Shown here: in pieces, positions 8,583-16,756 of the stretch | How the letters are laid out: each line of letters begins with the position of its first letter | Position numbering within the stretch: the stretch's first letter is position 1 | From: an uncultured Alistipes sp. | Lineage (GTDB): Bacteria; Bacteroidota; Bacteroidia; Bacteroidales; UBA932 | Direction: 5' to 3' | NCBI GenBank assembly: GCA_900544175.1 | Contig: UQUN01000002.1 | Span: 1-64,000, forward strand | DNA: 64,000 nt | Notes under the pieces: generated by a model | Told to the model about the DNA's origin: nothing | Database searches by the model: none | The model's input: the letters and a program-made list of their open reading frames with translations, nothing else | Position numbers and translations under genes: made by a program

Positions 8583-9432
8583 AATGCCGGACAGAAAAAG
8601 TTATTCCGCCCGGATAGAGGAACTGCGCCGTGCACTCGGACGGGCAGAGCACGTAGTCATCGGCGCCGGAGCAGGTCTTTCCGCCGCCGCAGGACTGGAG
8701 TATGGCGGACGCCGCTTTACGGACCACTTCGGCGACTTCATCGCCCGCTACGACTTTACCGACATGTACACCTCGTCCTTCTACCCCTTCAGGACTGAGG
8801 AGGAGCGGTGGGCCTACTGGGCCAGGCATATCCGGCTGAACCGCTACGACACACCGGCCACCGACCTGTACCGGACGCTTCTCCGTGCGGTCGGGGAGAA
8901 AGACTGGTTCGTAATCACCACCAATGTGGACGGGCAGTTCGAGAAAGCCGGCTTCGACCGCGGACGCATCTTCGCCGTGCAGGGCGATTATGCCTGGCTG
9001 CAATGCGCCGGAGCATGCCACGACCGCCTATATTACAATGAGGAACTTGTGCATGAAATGTCCCGGAACACCAGGGACTGCCGCATCCCCTCCCAACTCG
9101 TTCCCCACTGCCCCGTATGCGGCGGATCTATGGACGTGAACCTGCGCAAGGACGGCAACTTCGTCCAGGACGCCCATTGGTACGAAAGCCGGCAGCGGTA
9201 CCGGACCTTCATGCAGAAGGCCTGTCTGGAAAAGACCCTGCTGCTGGAGTTCGGTGTAGGCTACAACACACCCGTCATCATCCGCTTCCCGTTTGAGAAA
9301 CTGGCCTCGCAGCACAGCAACATCACATTGGTCCGCATCAACCGGGACCACCCGGAAAAGCAGGCGGCCGTACCCTCCTTCATCCCGTTCCGGGAGGACA
9401 TCGGCAGAATCCTGAGCGACATCACCCCGTGA
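8545..9432 (+). CDS. class M sirtuin (SirTM), protein ADP-ribosyltransferase
   Basis: A 295-residue Sir2-family protein. The Rossmann core has VVIGAGAGLSAAAG (about 37-50), ITTNVDGQFEKAG (about 124-136, Asn127 and Asp129) and a zinc site made of Cys154, Cys158, Cys189 and Cys192. Where normal sirtuins have the catalytic His (HG), this protein has Gln146 in FAVQGDYAW. That substitution marks class M sirtuins, which ADP-ribosylate proteins rather than deacetylate them; in characterised cases the target is the lipoylated GcvH-L carrier. No such carrier gene is in this window, so the target here is unknown. ATGs at 8545, 8548 and 8584 are possible starts. 8584 has GGAG just upstream and would avoid overlap with the macrodomain gene. 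Confidence 0.92.
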   Translation: MMTYPFTETFWSKMPDRKSYSARIEELRRALGRAEHVVIGAGAGLSAAAGLEYGGRRFTDHFGDFIARYDFTDMYTSSFYPFRTEEERWAYWARHIRLNRYDTPATDLYRTLLRAVGEKDWFVITTNVDGQFEKAGFDRGRIFAVQGDYAWLQCAGACHDRLYYNEELVHEMSRNTRDCRIPSQLVPHCPVCGGSMDVNLRKDGNFVQDAHWYESRQRYRTFMQKACLEKTLLLEFGVGYNTPVIIRFPFEKLASQHSNITLVRINRDHPEKQAAVPSFIPFREDIGRILSDITP

Positions 9433-9750
9433 CTTTGCCGTAAATTCTGGCCGCATCCGTATTGGCCTCACCCGTATTGAAAAATAGGGAACAATGCCGC
9501 TGCGGTCAGCCTGAGTATCATGCATGAGTTCAGAAGTTTCAGGGTCAGTAGAAATTCTGCTGGACTCGTATAAAGGTTTGCGACCCGGGAAATGAAAAAC
9601 TTTTTGTCAACGACCCTCCGGGATTTGCTGTGCGCTGTTTGATTCTGAGCATTAAAGACTCCGAACAAAAACAGCCTGGCGGCAAAGGCAAACAGCCCGG
9701 TAATAACGGTAAGTAGAAACACGCTGCTGTTTTACAGCTTGTTACTGTGA
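9433..9750. other. non-coding stretch after the sirtuin gene
   Basis: No convincing gene. An 84-codon open frame on the minus strand (9468-9722) has poor composition and no start context, and no clear terminator follows the sirtuin gene. The stretch ends at the tRNA-like remnant. Confidence 0.4.
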
Positions 9751-9821
9751 GGAGGCGGAGGGATTCGAACACCAGGGGACGGTTCATCGCATAACGCGAA
9801 CCGCTCTACGAGGCCCTCGCC
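9751..9821 (-). pseudogene. tRNA-Ser-like remnant, 3' part identical to the tRNA-Ser at 5541
   Basis: Positions 9751-9770 are the exact reverse complement of 5605-5624, the T-loop and 3' acceptor strand of tRNA-Ser. Upstream on the minus strand the sequence stays tRNA-like: a possible 5' acceptor strand (rc of 9815-9821, GGCGAGG) with one mismatch, and a D-arm-like GCCTCGTAGAGCGG. The anticodon arm and T-stem do not pair properly, and there is no long variable arm. It reads as a degenerate or chimeric tRNA, not a working one. Confidence 0.5.
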
Positions 9822-9870
9822 TGCACGACCGTCTGAATATTCCCGGATTGCAAATTTATACTCCGCTCCA

Positions 9871-11577
9871 TCATTCTATAGGAAAGGCTCCTTCGTAGCT
9901 GCCCTGAACTTTGCTGCCTCCCTGAGTCAGGAAGTCAAAGGTGAAACAATATCCTTCCTCTACGTGCTTCACATCGAAAGACCCTCCGGTAATCAGCAGA
10001 TACTCCGGATTGTCTGAACCGTAGCCTAAAGTTACGTAAGTTCCGATTACTCCGAATATGTCAATGATGCCCGTATAGAATTTACCTGCCTCCATGCTGC
10101 CGTCTTCATCCACGGTATATGTGCCTTCACTCAGTACCATGTCATCGTCCAGAATATCGTTGACATCGATAGTCAAGGCCGTAGTTCCTTCCTGGTCCAG
10201 GAATTCAAGAGTGTAGTTGGCAGTTCCTGCTCCATAGATATCTCCGAAGTATATTCCTTTACCTGTAGCGAAATTTATATCGAGATCTCCTGATTCGGCA
10301 GGTGCCTGATTCTCGAAGGAAAGGGGACCGGAATAGTTGACGCTCATAGTATAGCCGTCCTTAAGTGTGAATTCACAGGATATTTCGTAGCCCTCAGCAA
10401 TGTGTCTTACGGTTACAGTGCCGTCAGTATAGGGGATTGCGTAGCGGCTGCTTCCGTCAGGGATGACGCAGTGTCCGAGTGTCATGTCGCTGTATGCAGT
10501 GTTCATGTCGATGCTGCCGGAATAACGGTAGGTTCCCTCGGGGATGACGGCATAGTCCGGGTCATCAGATTCGGCACCCCAAAGGTCTATATCGAAGTAG
10601 TATCCGGATCCTCTGGGTGTTCCTCCGTCGGTGTCCGGTTCCATGGTACCGATCATAAAATAGTACTCGCAGGCACCGGAGCCGTAGAGGTCACCGTAAT
10701 AAACGGCATCGTAGGAATATTCCGCAGTGATGCTGATATCCTCTCCGAATACGCCGGACTGGTTTGACATGGTGAAGTCTCCGGCGTACGAGACTTTTAT
10801 CTCTTCGTTGTCCTCCGTGATGAATGAACCGGTCATGCTATATCCGGAGCCTTCCGCATATTCTATGTCCAGATAACCGGAAACGGGGTAGATATTGCTG
10901 ATAATCATACCTTCTGCATCCAGTTCCATGAATACCGTACTTTCTTTACTGATTTGAAAGTGTCCGTATGCGTTCTCATTGACGAACTCGTACCGGCCGC
11001 TGGGAATTTTCGCATTCTGCGGAGTGACGGATCGTTCACCATAACAGTCAAAGTACAGCATAAATCCGGGACCTGACTTGACCGTTCCATCGTCAAACTC
11101 ACAATCTGATAGCATAAAATAGTAATTAGCAGCATCTGAACTGAAAGAGTTGCCGTAGTATACTCCGATGGCCGTAATAGCTTCTATGGCATCATCATCT
11201 CCTGTAACGGAGGAGTCTCCTTCCTGTGCGAGAACGGCATTGACTGATACTTCTCCTCCGTCCCATGTATACGAGACTGTAATCTCCGTGGAGCGGACAG
11301 TATCGGTGTTATTTGCTGAAGCTTCCAGAATTGCAGTCCCGTCATTGGCCGAAACAGGAATCAGCCATTGCGTTCCTTCCTGAACGTGTACGGAGGCGGT
11401 TGCATCTTCCACAGGATTGATAATCTCGAACAGGACCTTTACTGTACCGCCTTCTGCGGGTATGACCGGAACCTCGTCCGCGATTTTGATTTCTGGTGTA
11501 AGGAACTCTGATGCCTCAGGTTTGCATCCGGCAAGTGTCAGTGCCAGAGCAAGTGTCACATAGCATAATTTTTTCAT
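9871..11577 (-). CDS. lipoprotein with BACON-like domain and three YYGD-YG repeats
   Basis: A 568-residue lipoprotein. The signal peptide MKKLCYVTLALALTLAGC ends in a lipobox with Cys18. Residues about 30-120 look like a BACON/Ig-like domain (IPAEGGTVKVLFEIINPVED, GTQWLIPVSAN). Three copies of one module follow, each opening with a variant of the same line: GVYYGNSFSSDAANYYFMLS (about 138), AVYYGDLYGSGACEYYFMIG (about 291) and GIYFGDIYGAGTANYTLEFL (about 440). Each continues with IPSGRYEF-, IPEGTYRY- or LSEGTYTV-like and YSMTGSF- or YEISCEF-like segments. The protein at 1475-2740 has the same module. No enzyme motif is visible. A divergent Crp-like regulator lies 86 bases away and may control it. 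Confidence 0.75.
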   Translation of the reverse strand: MKKLCYVTLALALTLAGCKPEASEFLTPEIKIADEVPVIPAEGGTVKVLFEIINPVEDATASVHVQEGTQWLIPVSANDGTAILEASANNTDTVRSTEITVSYTWDGGEVSVNAVLAQEGDSSVTGDDDAIEAITAIGVYYGNSFSSDAANYYFMLSDCEFDDGTVKSGPGFMLYFDCYGERSVTPQNAKIPSGRYEFVNENAYGHFQISKESTVFMELDAEGMIISNIYPVSGYLDIEYAEGSGYSMTGSFITEDNEEIKVSYAGDFTMSNQSGVFGEDISITAEYSYDAVYYGDLYGSGACEYYFMIGTMEPDTDGGTPRGSGYYFDIDLWGAESDDPDYAVIPEGTYRYSGSIDMNTAYSDMTLGHCVIPDGSSRYAIPYTDGTVTVRHIAEGYEISCEFTLKDGYTMSVNYSGPLSFENQAPAESGDLDINFATGKGIYFGDIYGAGTANYTLEFLDQEGTTALTIDVNDILDDDMVLSEGTYTVDEDGSMEAGKFYTGIIDIFGVIGTYVTLGYGSDNPEYLLITGGSFDVKHVEEGYCFTFDFLTQGGSKVQGSYEGAFPIE

Positions 11578-11663
11578 ATAAATGTAGATTAATTAGTAAT
11601 TTGGTGCGAAATTATGTATTTTGTCGAAAAAGGACTGTTGTACTAATACAATTTCTTAGGATT

Positions 11664-12245
11664 ATGAAAGATGATTTTATGAGTACTCTTAAGGCAGAAG
11701 GGACATTCGGACCTTCGGATGATCTGCTGGACAGGATAATCGGTATAGCAAGGCCGGTATCTCTTAAGCCTGGGGGAATACTTATCGGATACGGTCAGCT
11801 TAATACTGATGTGTATATAGTGAAGGAAGGGATTCTGCAGCTTCTTTATTTTGACGGAGTGAAAGAGGTAACGTTCGGTTTTGCTTTTCCTGGCACTTTC
11901 CTGCTCTCGCCGCATTCGTTCTACATGAATCAGCCGGCTGTTATGCAGATAGAGTCATGCCGGATATCATCAACAGTCATGCGGATACCCAAGCGACAGT
12001 TTGACAAGCTGCTTGAGGAGTCACACGAGCTGGCTTTATGGATGTTCAATCTGGCTTTAGGGCAGATTTATACATCGGAGCTGAAAGTTACATATGTAAG
12101 CGGCTCTGCAGTGGAAAGATACAAACGTCTGCTAAAGATTCGTCCTGACATAGTCACTGCCATCTCTATGAACAGGCTGGCCTCTTATCTGGGTATCACC
12201 CCTTCGTGGATGTGCAAGCTGCGCAAGAAACTTCTGTACGAGTAG
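11664..12245 (+). CDS. Crp/Fnr-family transcriptional regulator
   Basis: A 193-residue protein; the ATG at 11664 is chosen because the extension back to 11511 would lie inside the divergent lipoprotein gene. Residues about 20-115 form a cyclic-nucleotide-binding-type barrel (LKPGGILIGYGQLNTDVYIV, EGILQLLYFDGVKEVTFGF, FPGTFLLSPHSF). A dimer helix follows, and the C-terminus holds a helix-turn-helix (ISMNRLASYLGITPSWMCKL, about 165-184). The arginine and glutamate that hold cAMP in E. coli Crp are not evident. Bacteroidota have many such short Crp-like regulators with unknown effectors. Its divergent neighbour is the BACON-like lipoprotein gene, a likely target. Confidence 0.85.
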   Translation: MKDDFMSTLKAEGTFGPSDDLLDRIIGIARPVSLKPGGILIGYGQLNTDVYIVKEGILQLLYFDGVKEVTFGFAFPGTFLLSPHSFYMNQPAVMQIESCRISSTVMRIPKRQFDKLLEESHELALWMFNLALGQIYTSELKVTYVSGSAVERYKRLLKIRPDIVTAISMNRLASYLGITPSWMCKLRKKLLYE

Positions 12246-12256
12246 GACGGCGGAGC

Positions 12257-12302
12257 AAGGTAGCCTGATGTTGAGCAGAGTCTGAGGCAGAAACCTTTTT
12301 TT
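12257..12302 (+). terminator. possible terminator after the Crp-like gene
   Basis: AAGGT (12257-12261) pairs with ACCTT (12293-12297) and CCT (12264-12266) with AGG (12285-12287). A run of seven T follows. The stem is imperfect, with a large interior loop. Confidence 0.4.
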
Positions 12303-12415
12303 CCTGACTTTGACAATGCGTCACCCGCGCCACCATGAGAGTTTTCTGAAGTCACTGATTTTTTGTATAGTTATCACCGATAGAATTTTAGACTGTCAAA
12401 GTCTGGAAACAAACT

Positions 12416-12620
12416 CATTACAAGCAGCTCTGCAATTCTCGGCCCTTCGCGAGAACATAAAATTGCACGCACTTTTCCAAAGCACTAAAAATTAAGCCAT
12501 TACAAAAAACATGCAATTCTCGATACCTTGCGAGAACGTGAAAATTGCACACGATTTTCCAAGCCGCTAAAAATAAACGCATTACAAACCACCCTGCAAT
12601 TCTCGGCCCGCTACCGGAAA
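12416..12620. repeat. tandem array of an 82-bp unit, 2.5 copies
   Basis: Units start at 12416, 12498 and 12580, each exactly 82 bases apart, with the common start CATTACAA. Each unit contains TGCAATTCTCG and then, 7-8 bases on, CGAGAAC followed by AAAATTGCA, so each can fold into an imperfect hairpin. The third copy breaks off near 12620. The copies have diverged at roughly one base in five or six, mostly outside the hairpin arms. Small open frames overlapping the array are not credible genes. The array lies between the Crp-like gene and the 3' end of the PH-domain gene. Confidence 0.8.
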
Positions 12621-12666
12621 GCCCGCACGAAACCACACCTCCCAAGCCCGCCAGCAAACAGCACCG

Positions 12667-14238
12667 TCACCCTACACTCTCACCGACGCACCTGCCGAGC
12701 AGCATTTCGTAAATCTCCCGGGCCTCCTGCTCCCTAAGGCTCCGCACGGAGAAGGACGTTCCGTTGGTGGATACCGAAAGCCGGACCCGGCGGGAATACC
12801 GCGTGAATGGAGTGGAGACCAGACGGACGACTTCAATATTGCCGTACTTGATGTAGTTGCGGATGTCCGCGAATTTGCCGTTGTTGATTACGACATATCC
12901 TTCTTTCAGGACGATACTGCTCCGGCGGACAGCGCAGAGACCCTTGACCAGCGATATCAGCAGCCAGGCCGCCGGTACTGCAAGCCATGCATACAGACCG
13001 AAACATATCAGCACTACTGCGGCTACAAGGGAAAGCAGCAGGTCCCGCCACACGACATGGCTCATCAGCCCATAGCCGGAACGGGCGGAGACAACCTCCG
13101 GAGAGGACGCGTAATCCTTTCCAAGCCACCATTCCAGAAAGACTGCCGCCGAATCCGAGCCGTAGATCCGCACATCCGCTCCCCTTTTTTCATCAGTGGC
13201 ATTGAGAGCCTGCCTCAGCATTATGGTACTGCCGTGCAGCCATTTCTCCAGAAAGTTCTGTTTCACATAGACCGTACAGACCTTGTCGTGCTGGAAACGG
13301 CTGCTGTTGCGGGCAATGAGTCCGCTCTCGAACGTCAGCTGGCCGCGGGCCATCCTCACATCCATGTTGGAATAGCGCAGAAAGACCTTGCCTATCCACA
13401 TCAGCATTATGACGAGATACAAAATAACGGCGACAGCCAGATATGCGGACGGCGGGAACGACAGCGACCCGGCATGCGCGCCCACATAGTCTATCACATG
13501 GTCCACAGCACGATCATCCACCGTAGTTACTGCATTGTACACAGCAGCCAATGCCGCAAACAGTACGGCCATACCCTGAAGGTGGTTCTGGCAAAACGCC
13601 CCCTTTATCAGATTAAGGTTGCTGAAACTCATCCTTACGGCCTGCCCCGCCGCGACATCTTCTCCATCCATCTTCATTATTCGGACGGCAGTCCCGGCAG
13701 CCCCAGCAACCCCGGCAGTTCCGGTCTCATGCGCGTCCCCCCAGGGCCTTTCCTCCTTCGCCGTCCCCTCCTGCATCTCCACCCGGTTCAGAAGCGCTTT
13801 CCAGTCCCTGTCATCCAGAATCAGTTCTATTTCCTCCGTCTTGGATGCAAGCGTGTCAAACAGGACTCCGCGCATTTCTAAAAGGCGATAGACAAATCCC
13901 TGTCTGGTACGCAACGACTGCACTCTGTCCAGAGGTATGCTGGTCGTCTCCTTGTTGAACAATCCGTGCATGAAGACCAGCTTGCCGTCCTCAATGTAGT
14001 ACTTTCTGAAATAGTAGCTTACAAACGCCGTAACAGCAGCAAGAAGGAGATATCCTGCGGCCATGACGGAAATCAAGCCCACTGTCCTCATGAATGAATG
14101 CTGGTCGTCCGAGTCGAAAACCTTGATAATGATCAATATGAAAAAGAGACTCGCATACTGCCGCAAAGCCTTGGCCAGAAGCACGACATAGGCACTCCTA
14201 CTCATCCGCCGGGGCTTGGAGAAGTCACCTGCCTTCAT
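12667..14238 (-). CDS. bacterial PH-domain membrane protein, large (YdbT-like)
   Basis: A 523-residue membrane protein with three bacterial PH (bPH2, formerly DUF304) domains separated by membrane helix pairs, the layout of B. subtilis YdbT. Seen: YYFRKYYIEDGKLVFMHGLF with TTSIPLDRVQSLRTRQGFV (first PH region), MDVRMARGQLTFESGLIAR (second) and EGYVVINNGKFADIRNYI with VRRSSIVLK (third), plus hydrophobic pairs around residues 30-75, 240-300 and 390-425. The ATG at 14238 lies inside the end of the smaller partner gene (overlap 14 bases), so the two are translated as a pair. Function in envelope homeostasis or antimicrobial resistance is suggested for relatives but not established. Confidence 0.82.
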   Translation of the reverse strand: MKAGDFSKPRRMSRSAYVVLLAKALRQYASLFFILIIIKVFDSDDQHSFMRTVGLISVMAAGYLLLAAVTAFVSYYFRKYYIEDGKLVFMHGLFNKETTSIPLDRVQSLRTRQGFVYRLLEMRGVLFDTLASKTEEIELILDDRDWKALLNRVEMQEGTAKEERPWGDAHETGTAGVAGAAGTAVRIMKMDGEDVAAGQAVRMSFSNLNLIKGAFCQNHLQGMAVLFAALAAVYNAVTTVDDRAVDHVIDYVGAHAGSLSFPPSAYLAVAVILYLVIMLMWIGKVFLRYSNMDVRMARGQLTFESGLIARNSSRFQHDKVCTVYVKQNFLEKWLHGSTIMLRQALNATDEKRGADVRIYGSDSAAVFLEWWLGKDYASSPEVVSARSGYGLMSHVVWRDLLLSLVAAVVLICFGLYAWLAVPAAWLLISLVKGLCAVRRSSIVLKEGYVVINNGKFADIRNYIKYGNIEVVRLVSTPFTRYSRRVRLSVSTNGTSFSVRSLREQEAREIYEMLLGRCVGESVG

Positions 14239-14740
14239 TCTTGGCCATCTCAATTAGAAGTGACTTCATCTCCTCCGCCTTCTCCCGGGTCAGTCCGGGA
14301 ATGACGGTCTCCGCCTGCATCTGGGCCCCGTTGACAATATCCACGGCATACAGCCCGAAGAGACGTGAGACAGGATTCTGCCGGACACTCACCTGCTGGA
14401 TCTTGCAGAAAGGAATCGTCGTAACGGACGGGAAAATAACTCCGGAGCGGTAGGTGATGTCATGTTCGCGGACGGCAAACCCCTTATAAGCGCAGGCTCT
14501 GGGCATAATCAGCAGATTGAACAGGGCCGCAACCGCCAGCACGGCCTCGACGCATATCACTATCATGTCCCGTCCTCTGAAATCATCAGCCAGGAAAATA
14601 AAAAGCGGCAGAAGCATAAGTACGGCATAGGTCAGCACAGTACCTGCAATCCGGGCACGGAGATAGCGCCCGTCCGGAGGAATATAGGAAAGTTCCTCCA
14701 CTCTGTCAATGTTCTCAAGGTCCAATTGTCTGTTTGTCAT
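14225..14740 (-). CDS. bacterial PH-domain membrane protein, small (YdbS-like)
   Basis: A 171-residue protein with two membrane helices (about 30-50 and 58-80) followed by one bPH2 domain: YKGFAVREHDITYRSGVIFP, VTTIPFCKIQQVSVRQNPVS and LFGLYAVDIVNGAQMQ. The small one-domain protein next to a larger multi-domain one is the ydbS-ydbT arrangement of Bacillus; the products probably form a complex. The gene follows the metallophosphoesterase with 36 bases between them and may belong to the same transcript. Confidence 0.82.
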   Translation of the reverse strand: MTNRQLDLENIDRVEELSYIPPDGRYLRARIAGTVLTYAVLMLLPLFIFLADDFRGRDMIVICVEAVLAVAALFNLLIMPRACAYKGFAVREHDITYRSGVIFPSVTTIPFCKIQQVSVRQNPVSRLFGLYAVDIVNGAQMQAETVIPGLTREKAEEMKSLLIEMAKNEGR

Positions 14741-14776
14741 ATCATATTGATGTCTTAAATCACTATGGCAGCAAGG

Positions 14777-16113
14777 TCAGTCGGAACAACGGAGGGTGAT
14801 GACGACAATCTCGGGCCAGGCACCGAGGCGGAAGGGAAATGAGCCGCCGAGACCGGCCGAGACATTGAGGATGCGGGCATCCGGAACAGACGCACCCGCA
14901 ACGGCATCTGCAGCATCTGTTGAGGGGCCTGCAGGTGACTCACGGTAGATGCCGTACCACTCGCGGTACATCCAGCGGGAGGGAGAGAAACGGCCGATAC
15001 GGAACTGCATGGCGTGGGTATGCCCTGAAAGGGTAAGCTGGATATCGGAATGGGGCAGAACCTCCATCCGCCAGTGGCTGGGGTCGTGGCTCAACAGAAT
15101 CTTGAAGGGAGATGCTGCACGCATGGATAGTGAGTCGGACCCCAAGGCTGAAGAAGCCGGATGCACGGAACCGGAATCCTGTGAGAAAAATACGGGAGGA
15201 ACACCGGAGAGGGCCTTCTGAAGGTCACCACGGCTGCCGAAAGGCGGCTTTCCGCAGTGCTCCACTCCTATGACATAGATACTGTCCTCTTTCCGTATGC
15301 CGTCGGACACTGCCCCTGCGGCAGGACGGGCAATCACCGCCGATGAGTCTAAAAGTACTTTCCACCCCATCTCACGTTCGCGCCGCACCACTTCCGCAAA
15401 GGCACGGGCAGCCCCGTCCGCAGTGCTGTAATCGTGATATTCGCAGTAGTCATGATTGCCTACCACGGAAAATACCCCGTCCCGGGCCCGCATTGACGAC
15501 AGGGCAGCCGTCACCGCGGTATCGAGTTCCGAAGGAGAGGAATTGACCAGGTCCCCGGTAAAGGCTATCATGTCGGCATTCAGGTCGTTGACCGTAGAGA
15601 CCAGCTTCTCCATCATCCCGGCAGCAGCATATCCACCGACGTGCAGGTCTGAGATATGCACTATCCGATAGCCGTCGAAGGAGGCAGGCAGATCCTTGAA
15701 TGTCAAGGTTTCTTCCCTTACAACCAGCCGCTTGGGTCCATACACCAGGCCATAGACGGCCGAGAGCAGAAAGCAGCCTGCCACTACGATTCCGGCCACA
15801 TCGAAGCCGGTATGCAGACCACCGCGCAGTACTTCGGAGCCAGCTATCAGCCCAGTCCCTCGTCCAAGCAGGGAAAATATGCAGAAAATCAGCTTCGGCA
15901 CGGTGAAACACAGCATGGCGGCGACCATCCCCTTGAACACGAATGGCTGTGCCCCGCCGGCGAAATATGTCACCAGCAGTACGACAAAAAAGCCAGCGGA
16001 GCCCAGAACAGCAGAGCCCACCAGCCTAAAACCACTCCCCGCAGACACACCAGCCGGATATAAAGATCCGGCAGAAGGACCAGCAGCGAGACTATTACAT
16101 AGAATACCGACAT
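14777..16113 (-). CDS. membrane-anchored metallophosphoesterase (YkuE/YaeI type), N-terminus out of frame
   Basis: The readable body (from 16048) has the calcineurin-like motifs IVHISDLHVGG, DMIAFTGDLVNS, VVGNHDYCEYHD, LLSHDPSHW and LTLSGHTHAMQ, so the di-metal site is complete. Relatives have several N-terminal helices and act on membrane-linked phosphoesters such as UDP-sugar lipids. The normal N-terminus (MSVFYVIVSLLVLLPDLYIR) is present but starts at the ATG at 16113, one base after the lspA stop, and is in another frame. The two frames meet at a run of six T on the minus strand near 15990; a seventh T would restore one 445-residue protein. As printed, translation from 16113 stops after about 47 codons. 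Whether it is a real mutation or an assembly error cannot be told. Confidence 0.75.
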
Positions 16114-16114
16114 C

Positions 16115-16756
16115 CTACTTTCCTGCAAACTCGTGCGTCTGGAAATACTTCCACTTGAAAATCAGCAGGTATAACGCGCCGACTGTAACACAGGAATCAG
16201 CCACATTGAAAATAGGACGGAAAAATATCAGAGAATCCCCTCCCTTTCCTGGCACCCAGTCAGGCCAGGTAGTGTCGATTATAGGAAAATAAAGCATATC
16301 CACCACCTTGCCCAAGCCGAAAGGGGCATAGCCATCACCGAACGGGACGAGTCCGGCCACTTGCGAATATGTAGAAGCCTCGAAAATCAGGCCGTAGAAC
16401 ATACAGTCTATCACATTGCCTATGGCCCCCACCATGATGGCCGTCAGTCCCAGAAGCACTCCCAACGGCGCGTCCTTCCTGAGCAGCAGGTGACGCACAT
16501 AGATGAGCAGCAGTACCGACAGTACTATTCTCAGGGAAGTCAGGATATATTTCCCGATATCGCCTCCAAATGCCATTCCGAAAGCCATCCCCTCGTTCTC
16601 TACAAACAGTATCTGGAACCAGTTCCCGAAAACAGGTATGGACTCGCCTATGTGCATATTTGTCTTGACCAGAACTTTGGTTATCTGGTCAACAGCCAGA
16701 AGCACGACAGCAAGAGCGGAAATAAGGGCGACTTTCTTACTGCGCGTCAATGCCAT
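16115..16756 (-). CDS. lspA: lipoprotein signal peptidase (signal peptidase II)
   Basis: A 213-residue inner-membrane aspartyl protease that cleaves prolipoproteins before the lipidated cysteine. Four membrane helices. VDQITKVLV near the N-terminus and LFVENEGMAFG are family signatures. The catalytic aspartates are Asp117 in GAIGNVIDCMFYG and Asp187 in IFNVADSCVTVG. Bacteroidota LspA proteins are longer than the E. coli enzyme because of an insert between the two aspartates, here about residues 125-175. The start overlaps the DksA-like gene stop (TAATG), and the next gene starts one base after its stop, so it sits in a tightly packed operon. Its many lipoprotein substrates are seen elsewhere in this window. 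Confidence 0.95.
   Translation of the reverse strand: MALTRSKKVALISALAVVLLAVDQITKVLVKTNMHIGESIPVFGNWFQILFVENEGMAFGMAFGGDIGKYILTSLRIVLSVLLLIYVRHLLLRKDAPLGVLLGLTAIMVGAIGNVIDCMFYGLIFEASTYSQVAGLVPFGDGYAPFGLGKVVDMLYFPIIDTTWPDWVPGKGGDSLIFFRPIFNVADSCVTVGALYLLIFKWKYFQTHEFAGK

Noticed and set aside
9468..9722. 84-codon minus-strand ORF between the sirtuin and the tRNA remnant
   Set aside because: Composition and start context are poor and it lies in a non-coding patch near tRNA-like sequence.
12310..12657. Short ORFs across the 82-bp repeats, and a possible CRISPR array
   Set aside because: The whole 82-bp unit repeats without short repeat/variable spacer alternation, and there are no cas genes. The ORFs only mirror the repeat.
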